This document shows, one piece after another, positions 5,636 through 13,827 of a stretch of 40,941 nt of DNA. This stretch comes from an uncultured Bacteroidales bacterium (GTDB lineage: Bacteria; Bacteroidota; Bacteroidia; Bacteroidales; Paludibacteraceae): NCBI GenBank assembly GCA_934725535.1, contig CAKVBV010000014.1, positions 1 through 40,941 on the forward strand. Direction: 5' to 3'. The translations under genes were made by a program, and so were the position numbers. Under the pieces are notes generated by a model, which worked only from the letters and a program-made list of their open reading frames with translations, made no database searches and had not been told where the DNA came from. Numbering within the stretch: the first letter of the stretch is position 1; each line of letters begins with the position of its first letter.

Positions 5636-8165
5636 TGCCTGTATCGGAATAATTGCTGTCGATATTGTCGCTCATGCGCTCACCGTCCATCGGACCTTTC
5701 TTCTTCATATTGCCGAAACTGTAGGTGAAACTGAGTGAGACGGTACGCGAGTGCCAGCGGTTCTCTTGGTACTGCCAAAAGGTGTCGCTGTAGGAGGTGT
5801 TGCGTCGCGCACGCGAGTCCAGTATGTCGCGCACGTTGAGGGCAAGGGCCAACTTCTTGTCCAAGAATGTCTTGCGCAGTCCCAAGTCAATGGAGTAACT
5901 GTGTGAGGACTCGCCTTGTGCCGTCACACGCGGACTGCGATAGCGCGCCGACAACTGCCCCGAGAAGGTCTTGGTGAACATAAACGAGGCATTGATGCGT
6001 GCCGACCACGCGAATATCTGTCGCGAATGTAACTCAATATCCACGGGTGTGCCGTATAGGGTGGAGTGGTAGGAGTTGGCTTTCAGGTAGTTATAGTAGA
6101 AATTAGCAGAGGTGGTCAGTTGCAGCAGTTCGCCCCACAGGCGGTTCTTCGCCACCACTTCCACACCCAGTTCCTGCCGCGAGGAGAGGTTGATAAAGGT
6201 ATTCTTCATCGTCTCTCCGTCCAAGAACTTCACATTCTGTATCACCCCGTCGCGGGCACGCCAGAAGACACCTGCCGACAGAGTGTGCCGTTCCCATGCC
6301 TTCAGGTAGTTGAGTTCCAGCGAAGAAGAGTAGGAGGGCAGCAAGGCAGGATTACCAAACTGAATGTTGGTCGAGTCGGAGAAGTCCATACGCGGGTTTA
6401 TCATGTGACCGCGCGGACGGTCCACACGGCGTGTGTAGTTGAGTTGCAACTCATGTCCGTTGCCGAAGTCATAACTGATATACGCCGACGGAAACAACTG
6501 GAAATAGGCAGTGTCCTGCGCCGAAGCCTGCAATGCCCCCTCATAGTAGTACTTCGTTTCGATATGGCGCATAAAGTACTCCCCGCGCAATCCCACTTGC
6601 AGCGACAACTTGTCCCAGAACCTGTTGCCGTAGGTGATATACAGGGCATGGGTCTGCTCGTTGTTGTGGAAATTGTTGTAGTAACTCCACAGCGTGTCCT
6701 CTCGCGCACTGCCATTGTAGGCACTGGCCTGTGTCTGCCGCCACGCAAGGTCGGTCTGCCAACCCGCTTCAAGACGCGAGTCCTTGGTGGGGTGCCACTC
6801 ATAGTCTGCCTTCAGTTGCACAAAGCGGTCGTTGTTGTCCGACAACTGCTCCTGCGTGGTACTGGTGCCGTTCTCCGTTTGGATATAGAAATTGTCGTTA
6901 TTGAACCCGAAGTCGAAGTACTGCGCCGAGGTTTGCAACTTGTGCGCCTTACTGATGTCGAAGTTCCACGACAGCATGGCATTATAGCCAGGGTGATTGG
7001 CTGTACCTGTTTGATTTCGCTCATAGCAACGCAGTGTATCCTCTTGATTATTTGCGTCTTGCGGAGCAACAAAGTGTGTCACGTCATACAGGGTGTAGTG
7101 CGTCGGGTTGTTGGTGCGGTTGGAGAAGAATCCCTTTGTCGGGTCGTCCTTTGCCTCCACGATACCGAACCCCGAGACACCGATGGTAGAGCGGTCTGTC
7201 ACACGTATATCCACACCTCCGCGCAGGAACATACCTCCGCCCGAATGGTGCGACTCGCCTTCTGTCAGCATACGTGTCGTGTCTGCGGCATAGTAGTTGT
7301 AGCGGTCGGAATAGGTGCTGCCATTGGAACTCCGATAGTGGTAGCCCGCATTGAAATAGGCGTCCACTATACCCTTCGACATATTGATATTGAAACCCAA
7401 CTTGCCCCCGGGCGGTGTCGTCCACGGCTTGGCAAGGGCATAACTGACATCTAAATTCACACTGCCATAGTATCCGGGCTTGCGGTCTTTCTTCATCACA
7501 AGATTGATGATACCCGCCGTACCCTCGGGGGAAAACTTTGCCGATGGATTGGTGATGAGTTCTATCTCTTTGATACTCTCCGCGGGCAGTTGTTGCAGCA
7601 CTTGTGCGCGCGTATCGGCAGTCAGTCCCGCAGGCTTGCCGTTAATCCAAATCTCCACATCTTCCGAGTTGCGCAGCGAGATATTGCCCTCTTGGTCCAC
7701 GTCCACCGACGGGATATTCTCCAGTACATCGGTCACCGAACCGCCTGCCGAAGCAATGTTCTGGTCCACCGAGAACACTTTCTTGTCCAACTCAAACCGC
7801 ATGGTGGAGCCTTGCCCGACCACTTCTACTTCACTCAGCGTCTGCGCGTCCTCCTGCAGATATATCTTACCGAGGTTCACCTCTTTGCCATGCAGTGTTA
7901 CCTCGCGCACCACATCGGTGTAGCCTACAAACGAAATACGGATAGTGTACGCCCCGTTGCCGAGGTTCAGTAGCAGAAACTCCCCATTCTCGTCTGTCGT
8001 GTTACCGTCCACAGGAGTGCTGCCCCCTTTGGGTGTAGCGGACACATTCACAAAGTCAAGCGGCTGGCGGCTCGATGCGTCCAACACACGTCCTGTCACC
8101 CGATTCTGCGCCACTGCCACCATCGTCAGCAGCAACAGCACTGCAATATGGAATGTACGCCTCAT
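5625..8165 (-). CDS. TonB-dependent receptor (outer-membrane beta-barrel family)
   Basis: ATG at 8165 gives 846 residues: signal peptide (MRRTFHIAVLLLLTMVAVAQ), a carboxypeptidase-regulatory-like domain (~22-105, with GRVLDASSRQPLDFVNV and GAYTIRISFVGY), a plug domain (with IASAGGSVTDVLENIPSVDVD and ITNPSAKFSPEGTAGIINLV), then a long barrel rich in aromatic strands, ending in an acidic tail. This arrangement is the OMP_b-brl_3 class of TonB-dependent receptors, which import unknown ligands across the outer membrane. The frame is open upstream to 8240, but that would remove the signal peptide. The start overlaps the aroQ stop (ATGA) and the end overlaps the porT-like start by 11 bp. No SusD partner is adjacent, so a glycan-uptake role is not indicated. 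Confidence 0.92.
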   Translation of the reverse strand: MRRTFHIAVLLLLTMVAVAQNRVTGRVLDASSRQPLDFVNVSATPKGGSTPVDGNTTDENGEFLLLNLGNGAYTIRISFVGYTDVVREVTLHGKEVNLGKIYLQEDAQTLSEVEVVGQGSTMRFELDKKVFSVDQNIASAGGSVTDVLENIPSVDVDQEGNISLRNSEDVEIWINGKPAGLTADTRAQVLQQLPAESIKEIELITNPSAKFSPEGTAGIINLVMKKDRKPGYYGSVNLDVSYALAKPWTTPPGGKLGFNINMSKGIVDAYFNAGYHYRSSNGSTYSDRYNYYAADTTRMLTEGESHHSGGGMFLRGGVDIRVTDRSTIGVSGFGIVEAKDDPTKGFFSNRTNNPTHYTLYDVTHFVAPQDANNQEDTLRCYERNQTGTANHPGYNAMLSWNFDISKAHKLQTSAQYFDFGFNNDNFYIQTENGTSTTQEQLSDNNDRFVQLKADYEWHPTKDSRLEAGWQTDLAWRQTQASAYNGSAREDTLWSYYNNFHNNEQTHALYITYGNRFWDKLSLQVGLRGEYFMRHIETKYYYEGALQASAQDTAYFQLFPSAYISYDFGNGHELQLNYTRRVDRPRGHMINPRMDFSDSTNIQFGNPALLPSYSSSLELNYLKAWERHTLSAGVFWRARDGVIQNVKFLDGETMKNTFINLSSRQELGVEVVAKNRLWGELLQLTTSANFYYNYLKANSYHSTLYGTPVDIELHSRQIFAWSARINASFMFTKTFSGQLSARYRSPRVTAQGESSHSYSIDLGLRKTFLDKKLALALNVRDILDSRARRNTSYSDTFWQYQENRWHSRTVSLSFTYSFGNMKKKGPMDGERMSDNIDSNYSDTGSEE

Positions 8166-8611
8166 CGTCTGCTGTTGATAATCCACTCCAATGCCTCGCG
8201 ATAACCGTCCGTACCATGTCCCATCACGGTGTGTGCACACACATCACTCAATAGGCTGATATGTCGGAACTCCTCACGTTGGCTGATGTCGGATATATGC
8301 ACCTCCACCACAGGCACCGTGGCACAAGCCACTGCATCGCGCAATGCCACACTCGTGTGCGTATAGCCGCCCGCATTGAGGATAATACCGTCCACAGGCT
8401 CTGCGTGTAGCGATGTCTTCAGCCCCCCGAACTCCTGCACCCAATCTATCAGGTCGCCCTCGTGGTTCGACTGGTGGTACTCCATATATATATCAGGGTA
8501 CGCGCGTTGTAAGTCCAACAGCACCTGCTCCATCGAGCGGGTGCCATAGATTGTCGGTTCGCGCCGTCCCAATAGATTTAAGTTAGGTCCGTTGATTATC
8601 GCTATCCGCAT
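8162..8611 (-). CDS. aroQ: 3-dehydroquinate dehydratase, type II
   Basis: It converts 3-dehydroquinate to 3-dehydroshikimate in the shikimate pathway. The 149-residue length is typical of the type II dodecameric enzyme. Visible motifs are NGPNLNLLGRREPTIYG with the catalytic Tyr (residue 22), HQSNHEGDLIDWV, NAGGYTHTSVALRDA and VEVHISDISQREEFRH. It starts 26 bp after the rho stop and its own stop overlaps the start of the TonB receptor, so it heads or joins the minus-strand operon. No other aromatic-pathway gene is in view. Confidence 0.96.
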   Translation of the reverse strand: MRIAIINGPNLNLLGRREPTIYGTRSMEQVLLDLQRAYPDIYMEYHQSNHEGDLIDWVQEFGGLKTSLHAEPVDGIILNAGGYTHTSVALRDAVACATVPVVEVHISDISQREEFRHISLLSDVCAHTVMGHGTDGYREALEWIINSRR

Positions 8612-8637
8612 ATTAATTATTAACTATTACTTATTAA

Positions 8638-10728
8638 CTATCGTGCCCCATTCACCATAAGCAGAAACTCGTCGTTGTCGCGGGTGCGCTCCATATACTG
8701 CTTCAGTTTCTCCATAGCCTCCACACTGTTCATATCGCTGAGTTGCTTGCGTATCATCCACATACGTGACAATACATCAGGCGGCAGCAGCAGGTCGTCG
8801 CGGCGGGTGCTGGATGCCGGTATATCCACAGCAGGGAAGATACGTTTGTTGCTCAGTTTGCGGTCTAATTGCAACTCCATGTTGCCCGTACCCTTGAACT
8901 CCTCGAATATCACATCGTCCATCTTGCTGCCCGTCTCGGTCAGTGCCGTGGCGATGATGGTCAGGCTACCGCCGTTCTCGATGTTACGTGCCGCACCGAA
9001 GAAACGCTTTGGCTTGTGCAATGCCTGTGCTTCCACACCGCCTGACAATACCTTGCCGCTCGCCGGAGCCACTGTGTTGTAGGCGCGTGCCAAACGGGTG
9101 ATACTATCCAGCAGAATCACTACATCATGCCCGCACTCCACCAATCGTTTGGCTTTCTCATGCACGATATTCGCCACCTTCACATGGTTCTCGGCGGGCT
9201 CGTCGAACGTCGAAGCAATCACCTCCGCCTTCACGCTGCGTGCCATATCCGTCACTTCCTCGGGACGCTCGTCAATGAGCAGGATTATCATATACACCTC
9301 AGGGTGGTTGGCTGCGATAGCATTGGCTATCTCCTTGAGCAGCACCGTCTTACCGGTCTTCGGTTGTGCTACAATCAGTCCGCGCTGACCCTTGCCAATC
9401 GGGGCAAACAAATCGATGATACGTACCGACAGCGGGTCGCTCTTGTCGCCTTTGCAGAGTTTGAATTTCTCATCAGGGAACAGAGGTGTCAGGTTCTCAA
9501 AGGCAATGCGCTCACGTGCTTGTGCGGGCGAGATGCCATTGATACGAATCACCTCTTTCATTGGGAAATACTTGTCCGTATCACGCGGCGGACGAATGGT
9601 GCACTCCACCGTATCACCCGTCTTCAGACTGTATTGCTTAATCTGCTGTGCCGAAACGTAAATGTCATCAGGCGACGAGATATAGTTGTAATCCGCACTG
9701 CGCAGGAACCCATAGCCATCGGGGCAGCACTCCAATGTACCCATTGCCACGATAGTATCTCCAAATGCCTCCGCACCGTTGTTGAGTGCCTCGTCTTCGG
9801 GTCCCGTAGGAGGATTGTATTGTGGTGCAGTCTGAATGGGCGTTAGTTCCTCACCGTTGGCAATCTGCTCCTCACGCTTTGCCATTTGTTTGGTTATCTG
9901 AGCAATACGCGCATTGATGCGGGCTTGACGCTCCTCTTTCGTCTCGTTTTTGCGGTTGGGAGTGTAAGGATTATATGGCTCCTGCTTGACGGATTCAGCG
10001 GCAACAGCCTGCGCGGGTGCAGGTTGTTCTGCTGCGGGTTGCTCTTGCACAGGTGCAGGTTGCGCTTGCGGTGCTGCCAAAGGTGCAGATGCTTCTGCAG
10101 ATGCTTCCGGTTGTACTTGCGGATTCTTCCTTGGGCGTCCGCGTTTCTTGGCGGGTGGTGCAGCAGGCGTTTCCGCTTGCGGTTCTGTTGTTGCCGCGGT
10201 GGTGGTGGCAGGCTGTGCAGGAACTATATTATTGGTTTCGCTAATCTCCATTTGCAGAGGTTCGCTGTTCTTGTTTTGCGGTTTGCGCCCGCGCTTGTTA
10301 CCTGTAGCAGGCACTGCGGCAGGAGTACTTGCTGTGACAGGGGTATCAAATAAGGTGGTCGTGGTATTGACAATAGTTGATTTCGGTTGAGGCTGTTTGG
10401 CTTGCTCTTCTTTTATTTGGTCAAGCGTCTCTTGCTTGTTTCCCACAGTGGCTACCACTCGGTTTCCTTTGAGGTTCGCGGTGTTTACTTTCGTAGGCGT
10501 CTGCTGAATCCTGTTGCGCTTGTTTCGCTTTGGCTCTTCGCCTTGTGCTTGCCGTGCGTCGGCTTTGGCTTGTACTTCGGCACCTCGTCTGTCGGCTTGG
10601 GCATCCAGAATTTCATAGATTACTGATTGGGCTGTTGCGTTCTTGTTGATTTTCAGTCCGAACGATTCCGCAATCTCAATCAGTTGTTCGAGCGTCATAC
10701 GCCCGAGTCGTTGCATATCGTATTGCAT
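8638..10728 (-). CDS. rho: Transcription termination factor Rho with long disordered insert
   Basis: Rho is the hexameric RNA-dependent ATPase that ends transcription. Domains in the 696-residue chain are: Rho N-terminal helical domain (~5-45); a low-complexity region rich in Gln, Pro, Ala, Thr and Lys (~46-320); the cold-shock RNA-binding domain (~324-398, GTLECCPDGYGFLRS and DIYVSAQQIKQY); and the RecA-like ATPase (~400-696) with Walker A AQPKTGKTVLL, Walker B VVILLDS and the R-loop region. Bacteroidota Rho proteins are known to carry such disordered inserts, and in Bacteroides thetaiotaomicron the insert drives phase separation. Here it contains two AT-hook-like basic motifs, KRGRKP (~145) and KKRGRPRKNP (~194). 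A strong promoter lies just upstream. Confidence 0.97.
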   Translation of the reverse strand: MQYDMQRLGRMTLEQLIEIAESFGLKINKNATAQSVIYEILDAQADRRGAEVQAKADARQAQGEEPKRNKRNRIQQTPTKVNTANLKGNRVVATVGNKQETLDQIKEEQAKQPQPKSTIVNTTTTLFDTPVTASTPAAVPATGNKRGRKPQNKNSEPLQMEISETNNIVPAQPATTTAATTEPQAETPAAPPAKKRGRPRKNPQVQPEASAEASAPLAAPQAQPAPVQEQPAAEQPAPAQAVAAESVKQEPYNPYTPNRKNETKEERQARINARIAQITKQMAKREEQIANGEELTPIQTAPQYNPPTGPEDEALNNGAEAFGDTIVAMGTLECCPDGYGFLRSADYNYISSPDDIYVSAQQIKQYSLKTGDTVECTIRPPRDTDKYFPMKEVIRINGISPAQARERIAFENLTPLFPDEKFKLCKGDKSDPLSVRIIDLFAPIGKGQRGLIVAQPKTGKTVLLKEIANAIAANHPEVYMIILLIDERPEEVTDMARSVKAEVIASTFDEPAENHVKVANIVHEKAKRLVECGHDVVILLDSITRLARAYNTVAPASGKVLSGGVEAQALHKPKRFFGAARNIENGGSLTIIATALTETGSKMDDVIFEEFKGTGNMELQLDRKLSNKRIFPAVDIPASSTRRDDLLLPPDVLSRMWMIRKQLSDMNSVEAMEKLKQYMERTRDNDEFLLMVNGAR

Positions 10729-10805
10729 AAAAAGTTAATGATTTTATTCTAAAAAGGGAATTGTGATTGGAGAATATCCTTGCGGTTTCCTGACTAATCA
10801 CGCTG

Positions 10806-10836
10806 CAAAGGTACTACAAATAAGTGAAATATGCAA
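10806..10836 (-). promoter_or_regulatory. Promoter of rho
   Basis: The minus strand reads TTG (10836-10834, within TTGCATAT), 20 bp, then TACCTTTG (10813-10806). Transcription would start near 10799, leaving a leader of about 70 nt before the rho ATG. Confidence 0.7.
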
Positions 10837-10850
10837 GTACAACCTGCATT

Positions 10851-12218
10851 TTATAGCACAATTTCCTCAAAAGTGTTCACTTTTTTCTTGTCGTAGGGGG
10901 TCGTTACCCGTATATAGTTCTCCGTAAATCCCGACATCTTGTCGCCTTCGCGCTTCGACTCCCACAGCACAACTGCCTTTTCGCCCTTGTGCAGGGCATA
11001 GAAATCCGCCAGTTTCTGTTCCGAAATGGCGTGCAGCACCTTGCTCCTTCTGTGCCTTTCCGCTGTATGCACCACCTCCAAATCCATCTCCAACATACGT
11101 GTATTGGCGCGCTCCGAATAGGTGAAGACATGCAACTGGCTCACAGGCAACCGCTCTATAAACGCCACGTAATCAGCGAAGTATTCGGCGGTCTCCCCTC
11201 TCACGCCCACCATACAATCCACGCCGATAAAGGCATTGGGCATCACCTGCCGTATGTGCGTCACGCGCTCCTCGAACAACTCCCGCGTATATCTCCTGTG
11301 CATAATTCGTAGCACCTCATTGCTTCCCGATTGCAGCGGAATGTGAAAATGCGGGGCAAAATGCTTCGACTGCGCTACAAAGTCTATCACTTCGTCGCTC
11401 AGCAGGTTGGGCTCGCACGATGATATGCGTACCCTGTAACCCACACCCTCTTCACGTGCCTGCAATTCGTCCAAACTACGCAGCAAATCAATGAACCGCT
11501 CCCCCGTACTCCGTCCGAAATCCCCTATGTTCACGCCTGTCAGCACTATCTCTTTCGCCCCCTCGTCTATCGCCTGTTGTGCCGCTTTCACCACCTCCGC
11601 GATGCTCGGATTGCGCGATTTGCCGCGTGCCAGAGGAATGGTGCAATACGTGCAGAAATAGTTGCACCCGTCTTGCACTTTCAGGAAGCACCTCGTCCTG
11701 TCATCCTTGGAATATGCCCCGTGAAAGTCGTCCACCGCCCGTATGTCTGTTGTAAACTCCGGAGGGACGATACTCTGCTTGGGGGACGACGCTTGGGGGA
11801 CGACGCGGCTCGCGTCGTCAATAATAACGGGTGTACCTCCCTCGTTGTCATTTGAAAGCGATGCAATACGTTCTCGTTCTCTCTCTATCTGCTCCACCAA
11901 CTCGGGAATCTTAAACTTCGCGTCCTGTCCCAATACGTAGTCCACTCCCTCTATATTGCTTATTTCCTGTGGTTTTAGTTGTGCGTAACAGCCCGTAACT
12001 ATCAGCACGGCATTGGGGTTCTCCCTGCGTATCTTGTGTATCGCCTGCCTGCCTTTGTGGTCTGCCACATCGGTCACGCTGCATGTGTTCACCACACACA
12101 CGTCCGCCTCCTCATTGGCTCTTGCGCGCACGTGCCCGCGTTCCAATAAGGTCTTGCCAATCGCGCTGCTCTCCGCAAAGTTCAGTTTGCACCCCAATGT
12201 CACAAATCGTATCGTCAT
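10851..12218 (-). CDS. mtaB: tRNA N6-threonylcarbamoyladenosine methylthiotransferase
   Basis: MtaB adds a methylthio group to t6A37 of tRNAs, giving ms2t6A. The order of domains fits: N-terminal MTTase domain with Cys10, Cys46 and Cys77 (LGCKLNFAES, VNTCSVTD, TGCYAQ); radical-SAM CxxxCxxC at 185-192 (CNYFCTYC); and a C-terminal TRAM-like segment. Total length is 455 residues. Residues ~133-148 (IDDASRVVPQASSPKQ) are encoded by a copy of the dispersed palindrome and its 14-bp tail. They lie in the linker between MTTase and radical-SAM domains, where extra length is likely tolerated. A near-ideal promoter precedes the gene. Confidence 0.95.
   Translation of the reverse strand: MTIRFVTLGCKLNFAESSAIGKTLLERGHVRARANEEADVCVVNTCSVTDVADHKGRQAIHKIRRENPNAVLIVTGCYAQLKPQEISNIEGVDYVLGQDAKFKIPELVEQIERERERIASLSNDNEGGTPVIIDDASRVVPQASSPKQSIVPPEFTTDIRAVDDFHGAYSKDDRTRCFLKVQDGCNYFCTYCTIPLARGKSRNPSIAEVVKAAQQAIDEGAKEIVLTGVNIGDFGRSTGERFIDLLRSLDELQAREEGVGYRVRISSCEPNLLSDEVIDFVAQSKHFAPHFHIPLQSGSNEVLRIMHRRYTRELFEERVTHIRQVMPNAFIGVDCMVGVRGETAEYFADYVAFIERLPVSQLHVFTYSERANTRMLEMDLEVVHTAERHRRSKVLHAISEQKLADFYALHKGEKAVVLWESKREGDKMSGFTENYIRVTTPYDKKKVNTFEEIVL
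11777..11819. repeat. Dispersed palindrome, copy 3, inside mtaB
   Basis: Two direct 14-bp units GCTTGGGGGACGAC (11777-11790, 11791-11804) run into the palindrome at 11799-11819. In the opposite orientation this reproduces the palindrome-plus-tandem-tail arrangement of copy 1. It is translated within MtaB as DDASRVV and following residues. Confidence 0.85.
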
Positions 12219-12271
12219 CTCAAAAACACTTCAACCAAAAACACTTCAACCATAAACTCGTAAACCGAGTA

Positions 12272-12303
12272 CAAAGATAATACAAAATCGTCCGAAATCC
12301 AAA
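12272..12303 (-). promoter_or_regulatory. Promoter of mtaB
   Basis: The minus strand reads TTTG (12303-12300), 20 bp, then TATCTTTG (12279-12272). This is an exact match to the Bacteroidota -33/-7 pattern. Confidence 0.7.
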
Positions 12304-12347
12304 TTTATCTTCGTTTTTTCACCCAAATTGGTGCATTTTACCTATTG

Positions 12348-12424
12348 CGTATCTGTTGTGTACCTATTGTGTATCTGTTGTGCTTGTTCTGTTTGTTCGC
12401 CGACCTCACGCTGACCTCACGCCG
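12348..12424. repeat. Degenerate 11-bp period tandem array
   Basis: Seven consecutive 11-bp units run without gaps, from CGTATCTGTTG, TGTACCTATTG and TGTATCTGTTG through two diverged units to ACCTCACGCTG and ACCTCACGCCG. Neighbouring units resemble each other, whereas distant ones differ, as if the array drifts along its length. Confidence 0.7.
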
Positions 12425-12445
12425 ACAACTACGGTATTTTCACGG

Positions 12446-12511
12446 TTGATACACGGTAGATATACGGTAGATACACGGTAGATACACGGTAGATACACGG
12501 TAGATAAACGG
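12446..12511. repeat. 11-bp tandem repeat, six units
   Basis: Units TTGATACACGG, TAGATATACGG, three copies of TAGATACACGG, and TAGATAAACGG. The array ends 12 bp before the target duplication of the insertion sequence. Confidence 0.9.
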
Positions 12512-12531
12512 TACATTATGCTAACCACGTA

Positions 12532-12560
12532 GGCGTTTACCCAGGAGTTGGCACCAAGTT
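12532..12560. repeat. Left terminal inverted repeat of the insertion sequence
   Basis: This 29-bp repeat is the perfect reverse complement of 13791-13819. It encodes the transposase C-terminus (LVPTPG). Confidence 0.93.
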
Positions 12561-13658
12561 GTTAATATCCTTTAGAGTGTACCATCTGCCATTGCATTCA
12601 ACCGATTGAAATAGCCCCGACTGCAAGGTTTCTATAACTGTTTGCCACTGCTGTAGTATGGTCTGTTTTCTTTGTTGTTCACGCTCCCTGTATTTCTTGA
12701 GTGCATCATATTCTCTGACATCCCGATAGCAACATCGTCCTTTCGCCAGATAACCAACTATAGCACCAAACAACTCTTGAAACGACTGTTTCCGATGGTT
12801 CCATTTGAACGTAAACCAATTCAAATACAACTGCAAGTACCTGTCTTTGCAATGGATATGAGCGCGCATAAACGTACGCAAATGCGAAAATACACCCTCT
12901 ATTGCATTGGATGACCGGCCATTTTCTGTCTTGTATTGTTTCTTTGAATGGCTATTAACCTCCAATGGTGCGCCCCAATCGTTATACAACTTTGAATCGT
13001 CTGATACACAAACAGTAACATCTTCTGTATGTTGCGCAAAACTTTGTTTTATATCATTACTGTCAAAGCATGATGACATTTGTTCAAGAAAAATGTGCTG
13101 CGTGTCATTCCCGCCATAAACAGGATATTTGCAAATATCCATACCCAATGCCGCTTCCGTCAGGTTAAAATGCTCTTGTTTGGGTAGAATGATGGCATTT
13201 TCCTTGAGTATGGCGCGTTTCTTACGGTAGTGCTTGTTGCGCCACCTGCCACCCATATACACCTCATCCATCGCTATCTGCCCGGACAACTTGAAATCCT
13301 GCTTTGTAGCCATTTGCATACGTTTGATGAAAAAATATGCTGTGTCATAGTTTACATTCAGATACGAGGACAATGCCACTGCCGAGCAGGAACGGGTTAC
13401 AAAGAGAAAAAATATCCCTTTCACTATGGTTTTCATTGCCAATTTCGTGTTTTGAAATGCCGTACCGACGAGCGAAGAGTACCGTTTGTTACAATGACCG
13501 CATTTGTAACGCCCATCAGCGCAATGATACTGCTTGTCGATACTGTTACAATACGGGCAAACCGGTTTGCCGTCTTTCCAACGATAGCGGAGCCATAATT
13601 CATCTGGATGGTTGTCTATATACTCAACCAATGCCTTATTTAAACGCTTTGTTTTCAA
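12537..13658 (-). CDS. IS1595-family (ISXO2-like) transposase
   Basis: The 373-residue protein has an N-terminal zinc ribbon (CPYC at ~34 and CGHC at ~53), a helical segment, and the ISXO2-like DDE domain: MDEVYMGG for the first Asp, VSDDSKLYNDWG for the second, and the conserved NAIEGVFSHLRTFMRAHIHCK and LNWFTFKWNHR region carrying the last acidic or Asn residue. It catalyses cut-and-paste style movement of the surrounding element. The frame is intact and the element ends match, so it is probably active or recently so. Confidence 0.93.
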   Translation of the reverse strand: MKTKRLNKALVEYIDNHPDELWLRYRWKDGKPVCPYCNSIDKQYHCADGRYKCGHCNKRYSSLVGTAFQNTKLAMKTIVKGIFFLFVTRSCSAVALSSYLNVNYDTAYFFIKRMQMATKQDFKLSGQIAMDEVYMGGRWRNKHYRKKRAILKENAIILPKQEHFNLTEAALGMDICKYPVYGGNDTQHIFLEQMSSCFDSNDIKQSFAQHTEDVTVCVSDDSKLYNDWGAPLEVNSHSKKQYKTENGRSSNAIEGVFSHLRTFMRAHIHCKDRYLQLYLNWFTFKWNHRKQSFQELFGAIVGYLAKGRCCYRDVREYDALKKYREREQQRKQTILQQWQTVIETLQSGLFQSVECNGRWYTLKDINNLVPTPG

Positions 13659-13684
13659 TGACTTTATGGTCTTTAATTAGACTA

Positions 13685-13715
13685 TAAAGTTACTGCTTTT
13701 TTCTGATATATGCAA
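13685..13715 (-). promoter_or_regulatory. Likely transposase promoter
   Basis: The minus strand reads TTG within TTTGCATATATCAG (-33, 13715-13713), 20 bp, then TAACTTTA (13692-13685). It differs from the -7 consensus at the last base. The -33 and spacer closely resemble the tRNA-Gly promoter at 25076-25106. Confidence 0.5.
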
Positions 13716-13790
13716 ACATAATAGACATATAATCAGCATATTACGTACAAAAAAATGCCACACTGGCTATCTGCATCATACACTTCAGAA

Positions 13791-13819
13791 AACTTGGTGC
13801 CAACTCCTGGGTAAACGCC
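13791..13819. repeat. Right terminal inverted repeat of the insertion sequence
   Basis: Perfect 29-bp partner of 12532-12560, followed directly by the second copy of the 8-bp target duplication. Confidence 0.93.
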
Positions 13820-13827
13820 ACCACGTA

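Larger units (their letters stand above)
12532..13819 (-). mobile_element. Complete IS1595-type insertion sequence with target duplication
   Basis: This is a 1,288-bp element bounded by perfect 29-bp terminal inverted repeats (12532-12560 and 13791-13819; outer bases GGCGTTTACCCAGG). The 8-bp direct repeats ACCACGTA immediately outside (12524-12531 and 13820-13827) are the target duplication expected for the IS1595 family. It holds one transposase gene whose last codons lie inside the left terminal repeat. Intact ends, target duplication and reading frame point to recent insertion into a non-coding spacer. Confidence 0.93.

Noticed and set aside
6066..7454. 462-codon plus-strand ORF
   Set aside because: Antisense to the TonB-dependent receptor, with no recognisable domain; explained by codon bias of the real gene.
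12348..12511. CRISPR array
   Set aside because: Units are 11 bp, directly adjacent and without spacers; no cas genes in the window.
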